Of a stretch of DNA of 31,253 nt, positions 7,965-16,960 are shown piece after piece. The notes beneath the pieces are model-generated. The model was not told the origin of the DNA. It did not search any database and saw nothing but the letters and a program-made list of their open reading frames with translations. The translations under genes were made by a program, and so were the position numbers. How positions within the stretch are numbered: the stretch's first letter is position 1; every line of letters starts with the position of its first letter. Location of the stretch: IMG/VR virus record IMGVR_UViG_3300031977_000457, positions 1-31,253 of that record. One strand, given 5' to 3'. The stretch is from a virus.

Positions 7965-8861
7965 ATGGGTGATGAAACACAACCCACTGTAGGTCAGTCT
8001 GCCGGATACGCTGGCGTACTATCTGAGTTTGCTGGCCCTTATGTATCTGAGATGCTGGGTAAAGGCGCTGCACTGGCAGATATGCCCTATAATGCGTACA
8101 CCGGCCCATTAAGTGCAGGTGCTTCTCCACTACAAGAGCAAGCGTTTACAGGTTACGGAGCCTTAAATACTTCTCCTACTACCGGTCTGGGTAGTTTCTC
8201 TGCTATGGGTGCCCCTATGATGGGCGGTATGGGTAGTTTTCAGCCTAGCAATACTGCGGCACCTTTCGTACCGCAGGGGGGCCCAAGTCAGCCGAGCGTA
8301 ACGGCTCAGTACATAAACCCTTATTTGCAAGCTGCATTAGATCCACAGCTACGAGAAGCACGTAGGCAGGCCGATATTAGTAGGGTACAGGATGCGGCTA
8401 GACTTACTAAAGCAGGTGCTTTCGGTGGGTCACGCCAAGCGATTATGGAGTCTGAAGGCCGCCGTAACTTAGGGCAGCTACAATCTGATATTACCGCTAA
8501 GGGCTACGCAGATGCCTTTGAAAAAGCGCGTTCGCAGTTTAACGAAGAAGAGCGCCGCAGGATTGCAGCAGAACAGGCTGACCGAGCATACGGACTAAGT
8601 GCTTTGGAAGCACAAGAACGTGCCGGTACGAGACAACGTGATATTGAGCAAGAAGGCATTACTGCTGACTACTTGCAGTTCGAGAAAGAACGTAAGTACC
8701 CATACGAGCAACTTGCGTTCCAGCAGTCCCTACTTAGCGGGCTACCTATTGCGGCGAGGCAGGAGTCTTACATTGAGCCTAGTGGGTATTCAACTACCGC
8801 AGGTGGACTAAACGATATTCTAAGGCTGTTATCCAAATTTGGTATCGGAGCACTGGCGTGA
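7965..8861 (+). CDS. Virion-cluster protein with long central helix
   Basis: This 298-residue protein has a Gly/Ala/Met-rich N-terminal part (to about residue 100), then YINPYLQAALDPQLREARRQ and AGAFGGSRQAIMESEGRRN, followed by a long charged helix (about 180-260) and a hydrophobic C-terminus. The NPYLQ...DPQLREARRQ and GAFGGSRQA blocks are a pattern I connect with conserved virion proteins of marine and freshwater podovirus-like phages; no experimental function comes to mind. AAGGTG precedes the ATG by seven bases. It sits between two probable internal virion proteins, so a tail or core component is likely. The last bases overlap the GTG of the next gene. Confidence 0.65.
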   Translation: MGDETQPTVGQSAGYAGVLSEFAGPYVSEMLGKGAALADMPYNAYTGPLSAGASPLQEQAFTGYGALNTSPTTGLGSFSAMGAPMMGGMGSFQPSNTAAPFVPQGGPSQPSVTAQYINPYLQAALDPQLREARRQADISRVQDAARLTKAGAFGGSRQAIMESEGRRNLGQLQSDITAKGYADAFEKARSQFNEEERRRIAAEQADRAYGLSALEAQERAGTRQRDIEQEGITADYLQFEKERKYPYEQLAFQQSLLSGLPIAARQESYIEPSGYSTTAGGLNDILRLLSKFGIGALA

Positions 8862-10609
8862 ATAATCCTATTAGTCAAATCGAACGCACAAAAGACGCTT
8901 ATGCTGGAAACATACAGGGGCTACAGAAGCGTGCGAACGTATCTAAAGAGCTTATCGACTTACTTGCTATGCAAGACCTACAGGCCGACTTACAAGCCGC
9001 TAGACGCAACCAGATTATGCAGATGCAAGGCAACCCTGCCACGGTGAAAGACCAACTACAGCAGGGGCTTATGGCTGAGTACCGTCAGAAAACCGCCCGT
9101 GATATGGGTATGATGCCCAGCGAAGGTCAGGCTATAGCTCGCGCCCAACAAGCCATGCCACAAGGTATGCCCCAACAGCAAATGGCACAAGGTATCCCCA
9201 GCCAAATGGGGCCAGTCAAGTTAGCTGGCGGCGGTATCGTTGCGTTTAATGAAGGGTCAAAAGATCAAGGGCCAGTAAAAGTACCTGAAGGGCTAGGCTC
9301 AGATGAGCTAGCTGATTTCTTACGAGGCATCGTCCAAGGGAAAGGGCTTACTGCTATGGAGCAGGCTAAAGAGTTCAAACGCTTGATGGCAGAACAAGGC
9401 TTCGATCCGTTAGGTAGGCCAATTATTGAAGAAGAAAAACCAGTTTCAACAGGTACAACACGCAGAAGGGCAAGAGCGCCAATACCTACGGAAGAACCCG
9501 AACAAGGGGGATTAGCTAGCATAGCATCTGCTCCAACACGAGGTACGACTGTTACCCGCCCAGCCGGACTAACAAATGAACAGTACGCGGAACAACAAAG
9601 AAGGAACAGAGAAGGAATTATTGGCGCAGCTAATCAACGTAAGAAAGAAGAGTATGAATCTAGCCTACAGGGGCAGTTAGACGCAGTAAAAAGTAGCGGC
9701 ATAATGTCCGGTGTAACTCCTTACAAGCTAGGCCAAGAACAACGAACTCAAGCGGAAGCAGAGCTAGCATTAGACCCTGACAAGAGAGGGCTAGCCGCCA
9801 TAGAGCGCATAAGAGAGTTGTCGAAAATGGAGGACAACGAAAAGCTGCTCAAGGATATGCAGGCTCGCGTGCAAGCAACTTACGACGAAACTGCTCCGTC
9901 TCGTATGGAAGAGTTTTCCGAACTGCTTGGTGCTATAAGCAGGGGCGGGGTAGGTGCGGCTGGCAGACGTGGGGCCGAACAAATAAAAGAAGCCCGTGAC
10001 CGTCGTAGGCAGCTAGACCAAGACATAATGGGTATCCAAGCAACTACCATAGAGCTTAATCGTAACTTCGGTGCCGATGCTGCACGGGCATACGCCGAGG
10101 CAGAAGCCAATGTAATCGCGCAGAATCAAAATGCACGTACCTTCCTACAGAACGCTGAACAGGCAGAAGTATCAAGTGTGATGGAAAAAGCACGCTTGAC
10201 GATGGAAGAGCAGAGGAACGTGCAGCAGGTATACAGTGAGCAAGAGCGTAACCGACTACTAGAAGAACAAATAACCGCTGGTAATGCGCGAACAATATAC
10301 ACTGGCATTCTGGGTTCGCTTAACGATTTCTCAAAACTACGTAGCGAAATCGAAGAGAGCGTAAGACTAACCGAAAGATACGCAAAACTTCAAACGCTAG
10401 ATCCGATAGATGACGCACGTGAGATAGAGCTGCTAAAAGGGCAACTAGCCTCCGAAGTAGCGGCGTTAACAGCCGATATTGACGCTGATGTTCGCAAGTT
10501 ACGGGTGCGACTACTCGAAGCGAACAATGTGCTAATGCCTTCTCAAGACTCTGAGCAAGTCACACTTTCCGGTGAAAGTCAGGCTGCTATAGCACGCGCT
10601 GGAGGCTAG
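8858..10609 (+). CDS. Coiled-coil virion-cluster protein with LAGGGIVAF motif
   Basis: The 583-residue product is mostly helical and Gln/Glu/Arg-rich, with long predicted coiled coils (about 285-340 and 370-540). Residues 85-118 are Gln/Met/Pro-rich, followed by LAGGGIVAF (122-130), the third instance in consecutive genes of a hydrophobic-Ala-x-Gly-Gly-x-Val motif. There is no enzyme motif. It starts at GTG 8858 inside the previous stop, with GGAG eight bases upstream; no other start suits. A GGAGG Shine-Dalgarno for the next gene lies at its 3' end. An internal or ejected virion protein is the most likely role, inferred from composition and place. Confidence 0.6.
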   Translation: MNNPISQIERTKDAYAGNIQGLQKRANVSKELIDLLAMQDLQADLQAARRNQIMQMQGNPATVKDQLQQGLMAEYRQKTARDMGMMPSEGQAIARAQQAMPQGMPQQQMAQGIPSQMGPVKLAGGGIVAFNEGSKDQGPVKVPEGLGSDELADFLRGIVQGKGLTAMEQAKEFKRLMAEQGFDPLGRPIIEEEKPVSTGTTRRRARAPIPTEEPEQGGLASIASAPTRGTTVTRPAGLTNEQYAEQQRRNREGIIGAANQRKKEEYESSLQGQLDAVKSSGIMSGVTPYKLGQEQRTQAEAELALDPDKRGLAAIERIRELSKMEDNEKLLKDMQARVQATYDETAPSRMEEFSELLGAISRGGVGAAGRRGAEQIKEARDRRRQLDQDIMGIQATTIELNRNFGADAARAYAEAEANVIAQNQNARTFLQNAEQAEVSSVMEKARLTMEEQRNVQQVYSEQERNRLLEEQITAGNARTIYTGILGSLNDFSKLRSEIEESVRLTERYAKLQTLDPIDDAREIELLKGQLASEVAALTADIDADVRKLRVRLLEANNVLMPSQDSEQVTLSGESQAAIARAGG

Positions 10610-10613
10610 TTAA

Positions 10614-13600
10614 ATGGCAACAGTAGCGGAGGCTAGAAAAGCCATAGAGGTGTTAGAAGCTCGCGGCGATATAGCCGGAGCCGCTGCTATCCGAAGGGAT
10701 CTGAGTGCCGCTGGACTATCTGCTAGCGCCACGGACTTTGAAGCGCAGGTTGCCGCAGAACGTCAGCAAAGACTTGAGCAAGAAGAGCGCCGACGCCAAG
10801 AAGACTTAGAACGTCGCATCGAACTGGCTGAACTCAAACGTGGGTCACTTGCTAGGGGCTTAGATATTGGCACTGACATCGTGGCGCAAGCCACAGGCTC
10901 TGCCCTTGAAGGTATTGGCGGCGTCCTTGGGCTAGAAGGACTAGAACAGTACGGCGCTGAAGTTGCCCTTGAGAACGAAGCGGACGCACAGCGCAAAGCA
11001 CGGTTCCAAACTAGATTCGATGATATTGGCGGTATCGGAGACTTCGGATCTTATCTTGGCGGTATTGCCGCAGAAAGCACCCCACAGATGGGGGCAACCC
11101 TTGCCGGTGGCGCAACAGGCGCGAAAATTGGCGCAGCCTTTGGCCCAGTAGGTGCGGGTATTGGCGCATTGGTGGGCGGTGCAGCCGCCAGCTTACCATT
11201 CTTTTATGGTATGAACCGTGAGCGGCAAAAAGAAGCCATAAAAAAAGGGATAAGAACTGAAGTAGACGAAGGCGCAGCAGCGTTAACGGCTATCCCACAA
11301 GCCACGCTTGACGCCATCCTTGGACGTTTGTTCGTCGGTAAGCTCGGCCTTACTAACCGCGCAGTAGGTGGCGGCGGTATATTTACCCGTGGCGTTAAAG
11401 GAACTGCGGCTGGTGCCATAATAGAAGCACCTACAGAACTGGGGCAGCAAGTCCTAGAACGCGCACAAGCTGGGCTACCTTTAACCAGCGAAGACGCTAT
11501 TGCAGAGTACCGTGAAGCAGCTATAGCTGGTGGCTTGTTAGGTGGTTCTATACGAGGTGCCGCCACCGTAGCTGGTGGTGACGTTGCTGCTAGAGAAGAC
11601 GCACAGAAAGCGAAAGAAGAAAGAGACGCTGCCGCCAGACGCGCCGAAATAGAAGCCACACTAGCTGAAGAAGCCGCTGTTGAGGCAGAGGCAGCAGAAC
11701 GACAGGCAGAAGTAGAACGCCGCATACGTGAAGGCGAACCCCAACCTGATACCGTTGCAAGGCCCGCACCCCCTGCCGTAGAGGCCACAACAGAAGAAAC
11801 AATAGAGGAAGGCGCATCTCCTGTCGTAGATGACGAAGTAAAAGCCGCCGCCGACGTTGTATCCGAAACCGTAATCGAGCGCGAGGGTCAGCCGACTGAG
11901 ACAACCACGCAGACGCGAGAAGAGTTTGAAGCTGCCGTTGAGGAAGCCCAACAAGAGACCGACGCCGCCCCAATCACTCTAACCGCAAAGTTCTTCGATG
12001 ACATGGGATTCGGTAAAACAGCGAAGATACGTAAAGAACTTACAGGCAAAGATCTTACAGATCCCGATACCCGAGACTCTCTAAGAAGAGCTGCTGCCAA
12101 GATCCGCAGCAAAAACAAGCTAGAAATACAGGCTAATCTGGAAGAGGCATTCAAGAAACAAGAGGTAGTAGATGAACAGCAACGTGGTATATCTGCCAGT
12201 GCCGAAAGAAAACCTGTCGCAGCAAGAAGTAGAACAAGCGATGAGACTGATCTACCAAGCGTGGAAGACACTGCAAGACGTACCGGTACCGTGGAACCTA
12301 ATGCACTTGTCGGAGAAGCAGTGGCAGATGCTGGAGGAGGCGCTGGACGACCTGTTACTAGAGAAGGAGGAGAGCCAGATACACTAGCGCCAGCCCGTCT
12401 TGAGTATACTGAAAAAGCCAAAGAACTTTCGGCTTTATTACAACAAGAACGTAGAACCCCAGAAGAAGAAGCTAGAATTACAGAACTTTTAGCAGAAGCT
12501 AGAGAAGCTCAGGCGGTGTTAGCTGATACACTACCCAAACGCGAAGACGGAACGCGAGAGGCAAGTGCCGAGCTTGAAGGCGAAATAGATGAGCAGGCCG
12601 CCGAACTTTACCAAGCCATAACAAACCTACGGGAAGCGCAGGAAAAGATTGACGGTGGTAAGTCCAAGACCGCACCTGTACGCATAGCTAGGTCAATAGC
12701 CGATCCTGACAACGTAAGAACGCAGCAGATACGCGAGTTCCATGCTGAAAGGGTAGCAGAAGCAAAAGAGTATGGTGAGAAGCTCCCTACATTAGCGCAA
12801 TCACGAGACGAGTTTACAGCACTAGAAAACCTAAACCCGAACGTACGTAGAGTAGAAGGTACACGTTACTCTGCTACAGAGGGGAATCGTGGCTATAGAC
12901 TGTCAAGGCAGCTTGAGAAAGGCTACCGCACGGAACAAGAACTAGTTGCTGAACGTGATAGCCTCCTCATGGGAACGGTTGGGAAGTCTTTAGCTGATGC
13001 TATGGGGTATGTAGCAAAGAACGGTAACAGCCCATTTGAGAAGCTGCTAGCAAATAACATAGCAAAGCTAATAAAGCGTATGGAAAACGCTGGGTTCAGC
13101 TTTGACTACAAGATTGTAGACATAGAAGGAAATATCCAGCCTAAAGGACTTCGGGGGCTGACTACTGTATCCAAGGACAATAACGTCGTAGTTTCGCTTG
13201 CTGCTACGGATGACGCTTTATCGGCGGATAATGGTGTTAACCACCAAACCTTGTTGCATGAGGGTGTTCACGCAGTAACTTTAGCCGCAACTACTGCCGC
13301 AAGGAGAGGATTACTACCGGACGGCTTGAAGCTGAAACAAGACGTTAAAGACCTATTCGATCTGTTCGACGGAATAATTCGCTACTTTAATTCTCAGATA
13401 GCCGAGCTAAACGCGGGTAGGATTAGCGAGGAAGAGCTGCACCCAGTCATATCGACTTACTATAAACGCAACGAAGCTGACTCACCTAACTTTCTTAGAA
13501 ATGCTGACGAGTTGCTTGCATGGGGGCTGACAGATAGCGAGATGCAGGATTTTCTCGATACTGTTCCCTACAACATGCGAACTGGTGAAGTAGGAGTAGA

Positions 13601-16600
13601 GGGTAAAGGCACAATAACGCTGTGGGAAGCCCTCGTAAACGCACTACGTAAGCTGTTAGACCTACCACCTAAAGACAACACCGCCCTGAACGAACTGCTG
13701 CGTGTGCAGAATAACTTGCTTGCGCCAGAAGAAGGTGACTTAACCGCCTTAGCGAACAGGTACGGGGCTGGCACGGCGGCATCTAGGGAGCGAAACCCCG
13801 CTCTGGTTAGTAGGCCAGAAAAAATGGCGTCTGAGATCTTAAATGGTGGCCTGAAAAGCATACCCATACTGGATTCCAAGGGCGTACAACGAGTGCGAGA
13901 CGTTGTTTCTGACGCTTCCTTGCCGGAAAAAGCTAGAGGGTTCACGCTGGGTATTCTTAGTCTCAACGGCCTAGAAATGGTCGCTAAGAAATACATACCT
14001 AAGATCGGCAAGGTCAGGGATCTAGTGCTGAAAGAAGGTGGGCGGCTACAGGAACTTAAACGTCCTGTGGATGCAACGATTAGCAAGATCTCTGCCTTCG
14101 CCAAAAGCAACAAAGAGAAGGTAGACATACTCAACAGGCTCATGCCGTACAGCTCTCTAATCGGCGTAGACCCATCCAAGGACAGGAAAACGTACGAAGA
14201 AGATGCTGACAAGCTAGCCGAATACGATGCTATGCACGCTAAGGATGGCGACTGGACTGCACTGGGGGAAGACGGGCAGAGAATCTATAAAGTTGTCCGC
14301 AACACATACAAAAAACTGTACGACGAGATAGCTAATGTAATAAAGATACGTCTGGAAGCTACAGACCTAGACCCAAAGAAACGTAAGAACGTATACGACG
14401 AACTGATTAACAAGTTATACAAAAATGTAACGATTGACCCGTATTTCCCTCTTATACGCGAAGGTAAGTATCGCCTGCAATACAACGCTACTGATCCGAA
14501 GACAGGGCAAGCAGAGTTTTTTACAGAATCGTTTGAAACCAAACGTGAACGCCGAGAAGCTATAGAAGAACTAAATGCTATGGCGGACGAGATACAACTG
14601 ACTAACGTGCTCTCGTTTGAAGGGACGGAAAAAGTAAACTACAGCAACGCCCCTGCCGGGTCTTTTGTTAACAATGTGCTTGGCGTGTTAAGTGCAAACG
14701 ACGTAAAACCGAACGTACAAGACGAGATCATAAAACTGTTTCTGGACACACTACCAGAACGCTCGTTTGCACAGTCGTTTAGGCGACGCGAAGGCTTCCG
14801 TGGCTTCATAGGTGACCCCGCAAATCTTCGGGAAGCTAAGTACCCCAATCACGATATGGTGCGGGCACTGCGAATACGAACCGCGTCTGTAACACGGCAG
14901 ATTGTACGTATGGAGTTCGGCGCAGAGCTGCAAAAGGTTCAAGAAGAACTTAACGAAGACTTCAAGGCGTACAATAACAACCCGAACGTATCAGAAAACG
15001 ACAAGCAAGCCGCTGCTCAGTACCTAGCAGAAGTCGAGAAACGTATAGACTTCGCTAAGAACCCCAACGTAGAAGACTGGGCCAAGAACCTGACTACGTT
15101 CGGCTTTGCTATGACGCTAGGTATTAACCTGTCATCCGTGCTAGTCAACTTCTCTCAAATACCTATGGTCATAGCGCCACACTTAGCCAGCACTAGGGGC
15201 GACGACGGTGAATACTTCGGTTACAGCGATACGCTCAGTGCTATGGGTGAAGCGGTAAGGCTATTCAAAAACGCGGGTAGAAGCGATGAGAACATCAAAT
15301 ACCTGCCGTTTATCAAGCAACGTGAAGCTCCAGTAGAGGCGGTTGGGCCAGATGGTACAGAACAGGTCATGGTTCCTTCTGCCCCATCCATAGATAACTA
15401 TGACTACAACGCTGAAGGTATACCACCAGAAGTCAAAGAGTTTGAGATGCTGGCTAAGGTGGCAGAAGAGACAGGTCAGCTAAACAGATCCATCATGTAT
15501 GACACGTTGGATATGGAAGAGATTGACAGCATACGAGGAAAGATCGGGGCGGTCTCCGGGTTCATGTTCCATCATGGAGAGCGTATGACACGTCAGGTGG
15601 CTCTTGCTGCGGCGTACCGCCTAAAAGTGGACTCCATGAAGCGTGCCAAAAACAACTTGTCCAAAGCAGATTTCAAGGCTCTGTCTGCTGAAGAGAAAGC
15701 TAACCTCAAGTTAAGCGAAGCCGAGTACCGCGAAGCCGCTGAGTTCGCTGTCTATGAGGTGGAACTTACTAACGGTGGCACCGCCGCCGCTTCTGCACCA
15801 AGACTTGCTCAACAAGGGATAGGCAAGGTTGCGTTTCTGTACAAGCGGTACGGCGTGCAGATGATGGAGCTTTTGTACAAGCTAAGTGCGGAGTCAATCA
15901 GAGGCACACCAGCGGAAAAGGCACAGGCCCGTAGACAAATGGCAGGTGTATTCGGCGGTGCGGCGTTGGTTGCTGGCGCACAAGGTCTGCCAATGTACGG
16001 CGTGGCTGCTATGGTGTACGACATGTTCAAGGGCGACGAAGACGAAGATCTTGATACTGTAGTTCGTAAGACAATAGGAGAAGAGCTTTTCGGAGGTATG
16101 GGTAACGCTGTACTAGGTGTAGACGTTGCGAGTCGTATGGGTTTGTCTGACCTAGTATTCCGAGACCGGCTCATTGAAAAAGATCAGCCATTCTTATTTG
16201 ACCTAATAGAAGTCCTTGGTGGCCCCGTAGTCGGTGTATCAATGCAGATGGAACGAGGGTATGACAAAGCAATAAACCAAGGTGAGCTTATGAGGGGCGT
16301 GGAAGCTATGTCCCCCGCTGCGCTACGCAATGTTTTGAAAACCTACCGATTCTACGAAGACGGTGCTAAAACCCAACGTGGCGACACCATCGTAGATGAC
16401 ATATCCGCGCCTCTACTTGTCATGCAGTTCTTAGGCTTTGCCCCAGCGGAGTACACCAGACAACTGGCACAGAATGCTCAACTCAAGAAAATATCTGGTG
16501 CGGCTGCTAGGCAACGTACTAAGTTGTTACGTAGGTACTACGCAGCCGTAAGAAGTGGGGACACCTCCAAGGCACGGAGTATCCGCGAAGACATGAACGA

Positions 16601-16790
16601 GTTTAACCGTAAGTTCCCCAGTGTGCGGATTACGCCAGATACGATCAAGCGGTCTATGGCCCAGCACATGAAAACGTCAAGAAGGATGCACTACGGCGTA
16701 ACTATCGACCCAAGAATGATGAGAGACATGCGACAGAGCGCCGCCGAGTACGACGATACGCTAACAATATGGGATAACTTGGGGATGTAA
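10614..16790 (+). CDS. Giant polyvalent internal virion protein with HExxH motif
   Basis: This 2058-residue protein is probably ejected with the DNA. N-terminal coiled coil (about 1-85) is followed by a Gly/Ala-rich membrane-active stretch (about 143-200, GPVGAGIGALVGGAAASLPF) and a second one (about 260-325). Residues 330-610 are charged and low in hydrophobics. HEGVH at 882-886 is a zinc metallopeptidase motif, with a possible third ligand Glu966 in ADELLAWGLTD. The C-terminal half includes hydrophobic helices and FLYKRYGVQMMELLY (from 1741), resembling PLxRFG-type polyvalent-protein domains. GGAGG lies eight bases before the ATG. Polyvalent proteins of this size combine protease and host-modifying domains and enter the cell at infection; that is family knowledge applied by inference. 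Confidence 0.75.
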   Translation: MATVAEARKAIEVLEARGDIAGAAAIRRDLSAAGLSASATDFEAQVAAERQQRLEQEERRRQEDLERRIELAELKRGSLARGLDIGTDIVAQATGSALEGIGGVLGLEGLEQYGAEVALENEADAQRKARFQTRFDDIGGIGDFGSYLGGIAAESTPQMGATLAGGATGAKIGAAFGPVGAGIGALVGGAAASLPFFYGMNRERQKEAIKKGIRTEVDEGAAALTAIPQATLDAILGRLFVGKLGLTNRAVGGGGIFTRGVKGTAAGAIIEAPTELGQQVLERAQAGLPLTSEDAIAEYREAAIAGGLLGGSIRGAATVAGGDVAAREDAQKAKEERDAAARRAEIEATLAEEAAVEAEAAERQAEVERRIREGEPQPDTVARPAPPAVEATTEETIEEGASPVVDDEVKAAADVVSETVIEREGQPTETTTQTREEFEAAVEEAQQETDAAPITLTAKFFDDMGFGKTAKIRKELTGKDLTDPDTRDSLRRAAAKIRSKNKLEIQANLEEAFKKQEVVDEQQRGISASAERKPVAARSRTSDETDLPSVEDTARRTGTVEPNALVGEAVADAGGGAGRPVTREGGEPDTLAPARLEYTEKAKELSALLQQERRTPEEEARITELLAEAREAQAVLADTLPKREDGTREASAELEGEIDEQAAELYQAITNLREAQEKIDGGKSKTAPVRIARSIADPDNVRTQQIREFHAERVAEAKEYGEKLPTLAQSRDEFTALENLNPNVRRVEGTRYSATEGNRGYRLSRQLEKGYRTEQELVAERDSLLMGTVGKSLADAMGYVAKNGNSPFEKLLANNIAKLIKRMENAGFSFDYKIVDIEGNIQPKGLRGLTTVSKDNNVVVSLAATDDALSADNGVNHQTLLHEGVHAVTLAATTAARRGLLPDGLKLKQDVKDLFDLFDGIIRYFNSQIAELNAGRISEEELHPVISTYYKRNEADSPNFLRNADELLAWGLTDSEMQDFLDTVPYNMRTGEVGVEGKGTITLWEALVNALRKLLDLPPKDNTALNELLRVQNNLLAPEEGDLTALANRYGAGTAASRERNPALVSRPEKMASEILNGGLKSIPILDSKGVQRVRDVVSDASLPEKARGFTLGILSLNGLEMVAKKYIPKIGKVRDLVLKEGGRLQELKRPVDATISKISAFAKSNKEKVDILNRLMPYSSLIGVDPSKDRKTYEEDADKLAEYDAMHAKDGDWTALGEDGQRIYKVVRNTYKKLYDEIANVIKIRLEATDLDPKKRKNVYDELINKLYKNVTIDPYFPLIREGKYRLQYNATDPKTGQAEFFTESFETKRERREAIEELNAMADEIQLTNVLSFEGTEKVNYSNAPAGSFVNNVLGVLSANDVKPNVQDEIIKLFLDTLPERSFAQSFRRREGFRGFIGDPANLREAKYPNHDMVRALRIRTASVTRQIVRMEFGAELQKVQEELNEDFKAYNNNPNVSENDKQAAAQYLAEVEKRIDFAKNPNVEDWAKNLTTFGFAMTLGINLSSVLVNFSQIPMVIAPHLASTRGDDGEYFGYSDTLSAMGEAVRLFKNAGRSDENIKYLPFIKQREAPVEAVGPDGTEQVMVPSAPSIDNYDYNAEGIPPEVKEFEMLAKVAEETGQLNRSIMYDTLDMEEIDSIRGKIGAVSGFMFHHGERMTRQVALAAAYRLKVDSMKRAKNNLSKADFKALSAEEKANLKLSEAEYREAAEFAVYEVELTNGGTAAASAPRLAQQGIGKVAFLYKRYGVQMMELLYKLSAESIRGTPAEKAQARRQMAGVFGGAALVAGAQGLPMYGVAAMVYDMFKGDEDEDLDTVVRKTIGEELFGGMGNAVLGVDVASRMGLSDLVFRDRLIEKDQPFLFDLIEVLGGPVVGVSMQMERGYDKAINQGELMRGVEAMSPAALRNVLKTYRFYEDGAKTQRGDTIVDDISAPLLVMQFLGFAPAEYTRQLAQNAQLKKISGAAARQRTKLLRRYYAAVRSGDTSKARSIREDMNEFNRKFPSVRITPDTIKRSMAQHMKTSRRMHYGVTIDPRMMRDMRQSAAEYDDTLTIWDNLGM
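12161..12166 (+). promoter_or_regulatory. Shine-Dalgarno (AGAGGT) for the internal ORF
   Basis: AGAGGT lies five bases before ATG 12172, an ideal spacing. It is inside the coding sequence of the 2058-residue gene, where no ribosome-binding site is needed for that gene, and so supports independent initiation of the overlapping ORF. Confidence 0.6.
12172..12387 (+). CDS. Candidate overprinted gene inside the giant virion gene
   Basis: A 71-codon ORF runs in another frame of the same strand within the 2058-residue gene. It begins MNSNVVYLPVPKENL and contains three Trp (YQAWKTL, VPWNLM, KQWQML), two Tyr and four Met, and ends in an acidic helix (LEEALDDLLLEKEES). This is globular-protein composition. 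The host frame over the same bases has no Phe, Trp, Tyr, Cys or Met and is Gly/Ala/Glu/Arg/Thr-rich, as a disordered linker would be. AGAGGT sits five bases before the ATG. The product would be a small two- to three-helix protein of unknown function. The alternative is a chance ORF. I think it is more likely real than not. Confidence 0.6.
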   Translation: MNSNVVYLPVPKENLSQQEVEQAMRLIYQAWKTLQDVPVPWNLMHLSEKQWQMLEEALDDLLLEKEESQIH

Positions 16791-16831
16791 AAAACCCTCT
16801 TACCGCAGGAAGGGGGACTACGGTAAGAGGG
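16789..16831 (-). terminator. Intrinsic terminator for the minus-strand arm
   Basis: Perfect 11-bp inverted repeat CCCTCTTACCG (16795-16805) and CGGTAAGAGGG (16821-16831) with a 15-base loop. Read on the minus strand the hairpin is followed by six T (16794-16789), a standard Rho-independent terminator; read on the plus strand the stem is followed by GCCGGAGGG and has no U-tract. It therefore best ends transcripts of the replication arm, while its T-run overlaps the stop codon of the plus-strand giant gene. Confidence 0.85.
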
Positions 16832-16890
16832 CCGGAGGGAGGATAAGACCACAAAGTACGGAGAGACCATGACCTTATCAGGGCGGATCG

Positions 16891-16960
16891 TACCATACAG
16901 TTCCATATTGTCCAATACAGTCCCATACAGTTCCACAGGGTTCCACGGGGTTCCAAAATC
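16891..16960. repeat. Seven-unit 10-bp degenerate tandem array
   Basis: Seven consecutive 10-base units in register: TACCATACAG, TTCCATATTG, TCCAATACAG, TCCCATACAG, TTCCACAGGG, TTCCACGGGG, TTCCAAAATC. Consensus about TTCCATACAG; the minus strand reads CTGTATGGAA. It occupies the non-coding space between the terminator hairpin and the stop codon of the oxygenase gene. The period is close to one DNA helical turn, so a protein bound to each unit would lie on the same face. A binding array, an origin-associated iteron or simple slippage are all possible. Confidence 0.8.

Noticed and set aside
11204-12421. Long minus-strand ORFs opposite the giant gene (up to 194 codons).
   Set aside because: Products are Ala/Ser/Arg- or Leu/Arg-rich mirror sequences of the Glu/Ala-rich sense protein; no motifs.
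13568-14212. A 214-codon minus-strand ORF opposite the giant gene.
   Set aside because: Antisense shadow; Ser/Leu/Arg-rich with no domain, within a conserved-looking sense protein.
16691-16956. Minus-strand ORFs whose first residues read MELYGT and MEPRGT.
   Set aside because: Their N-termini are translations of the 10-bp repeat array and they run across the terminator into the giant gene; no real product expected.
16891-16960. Could the repeat array be a CRISPR?
   Set aside because: Units are 10 bases, adjacent and without spacers. The Cas4-like gene at 25277-25948 has no Cas1 or Cas2 nearby.
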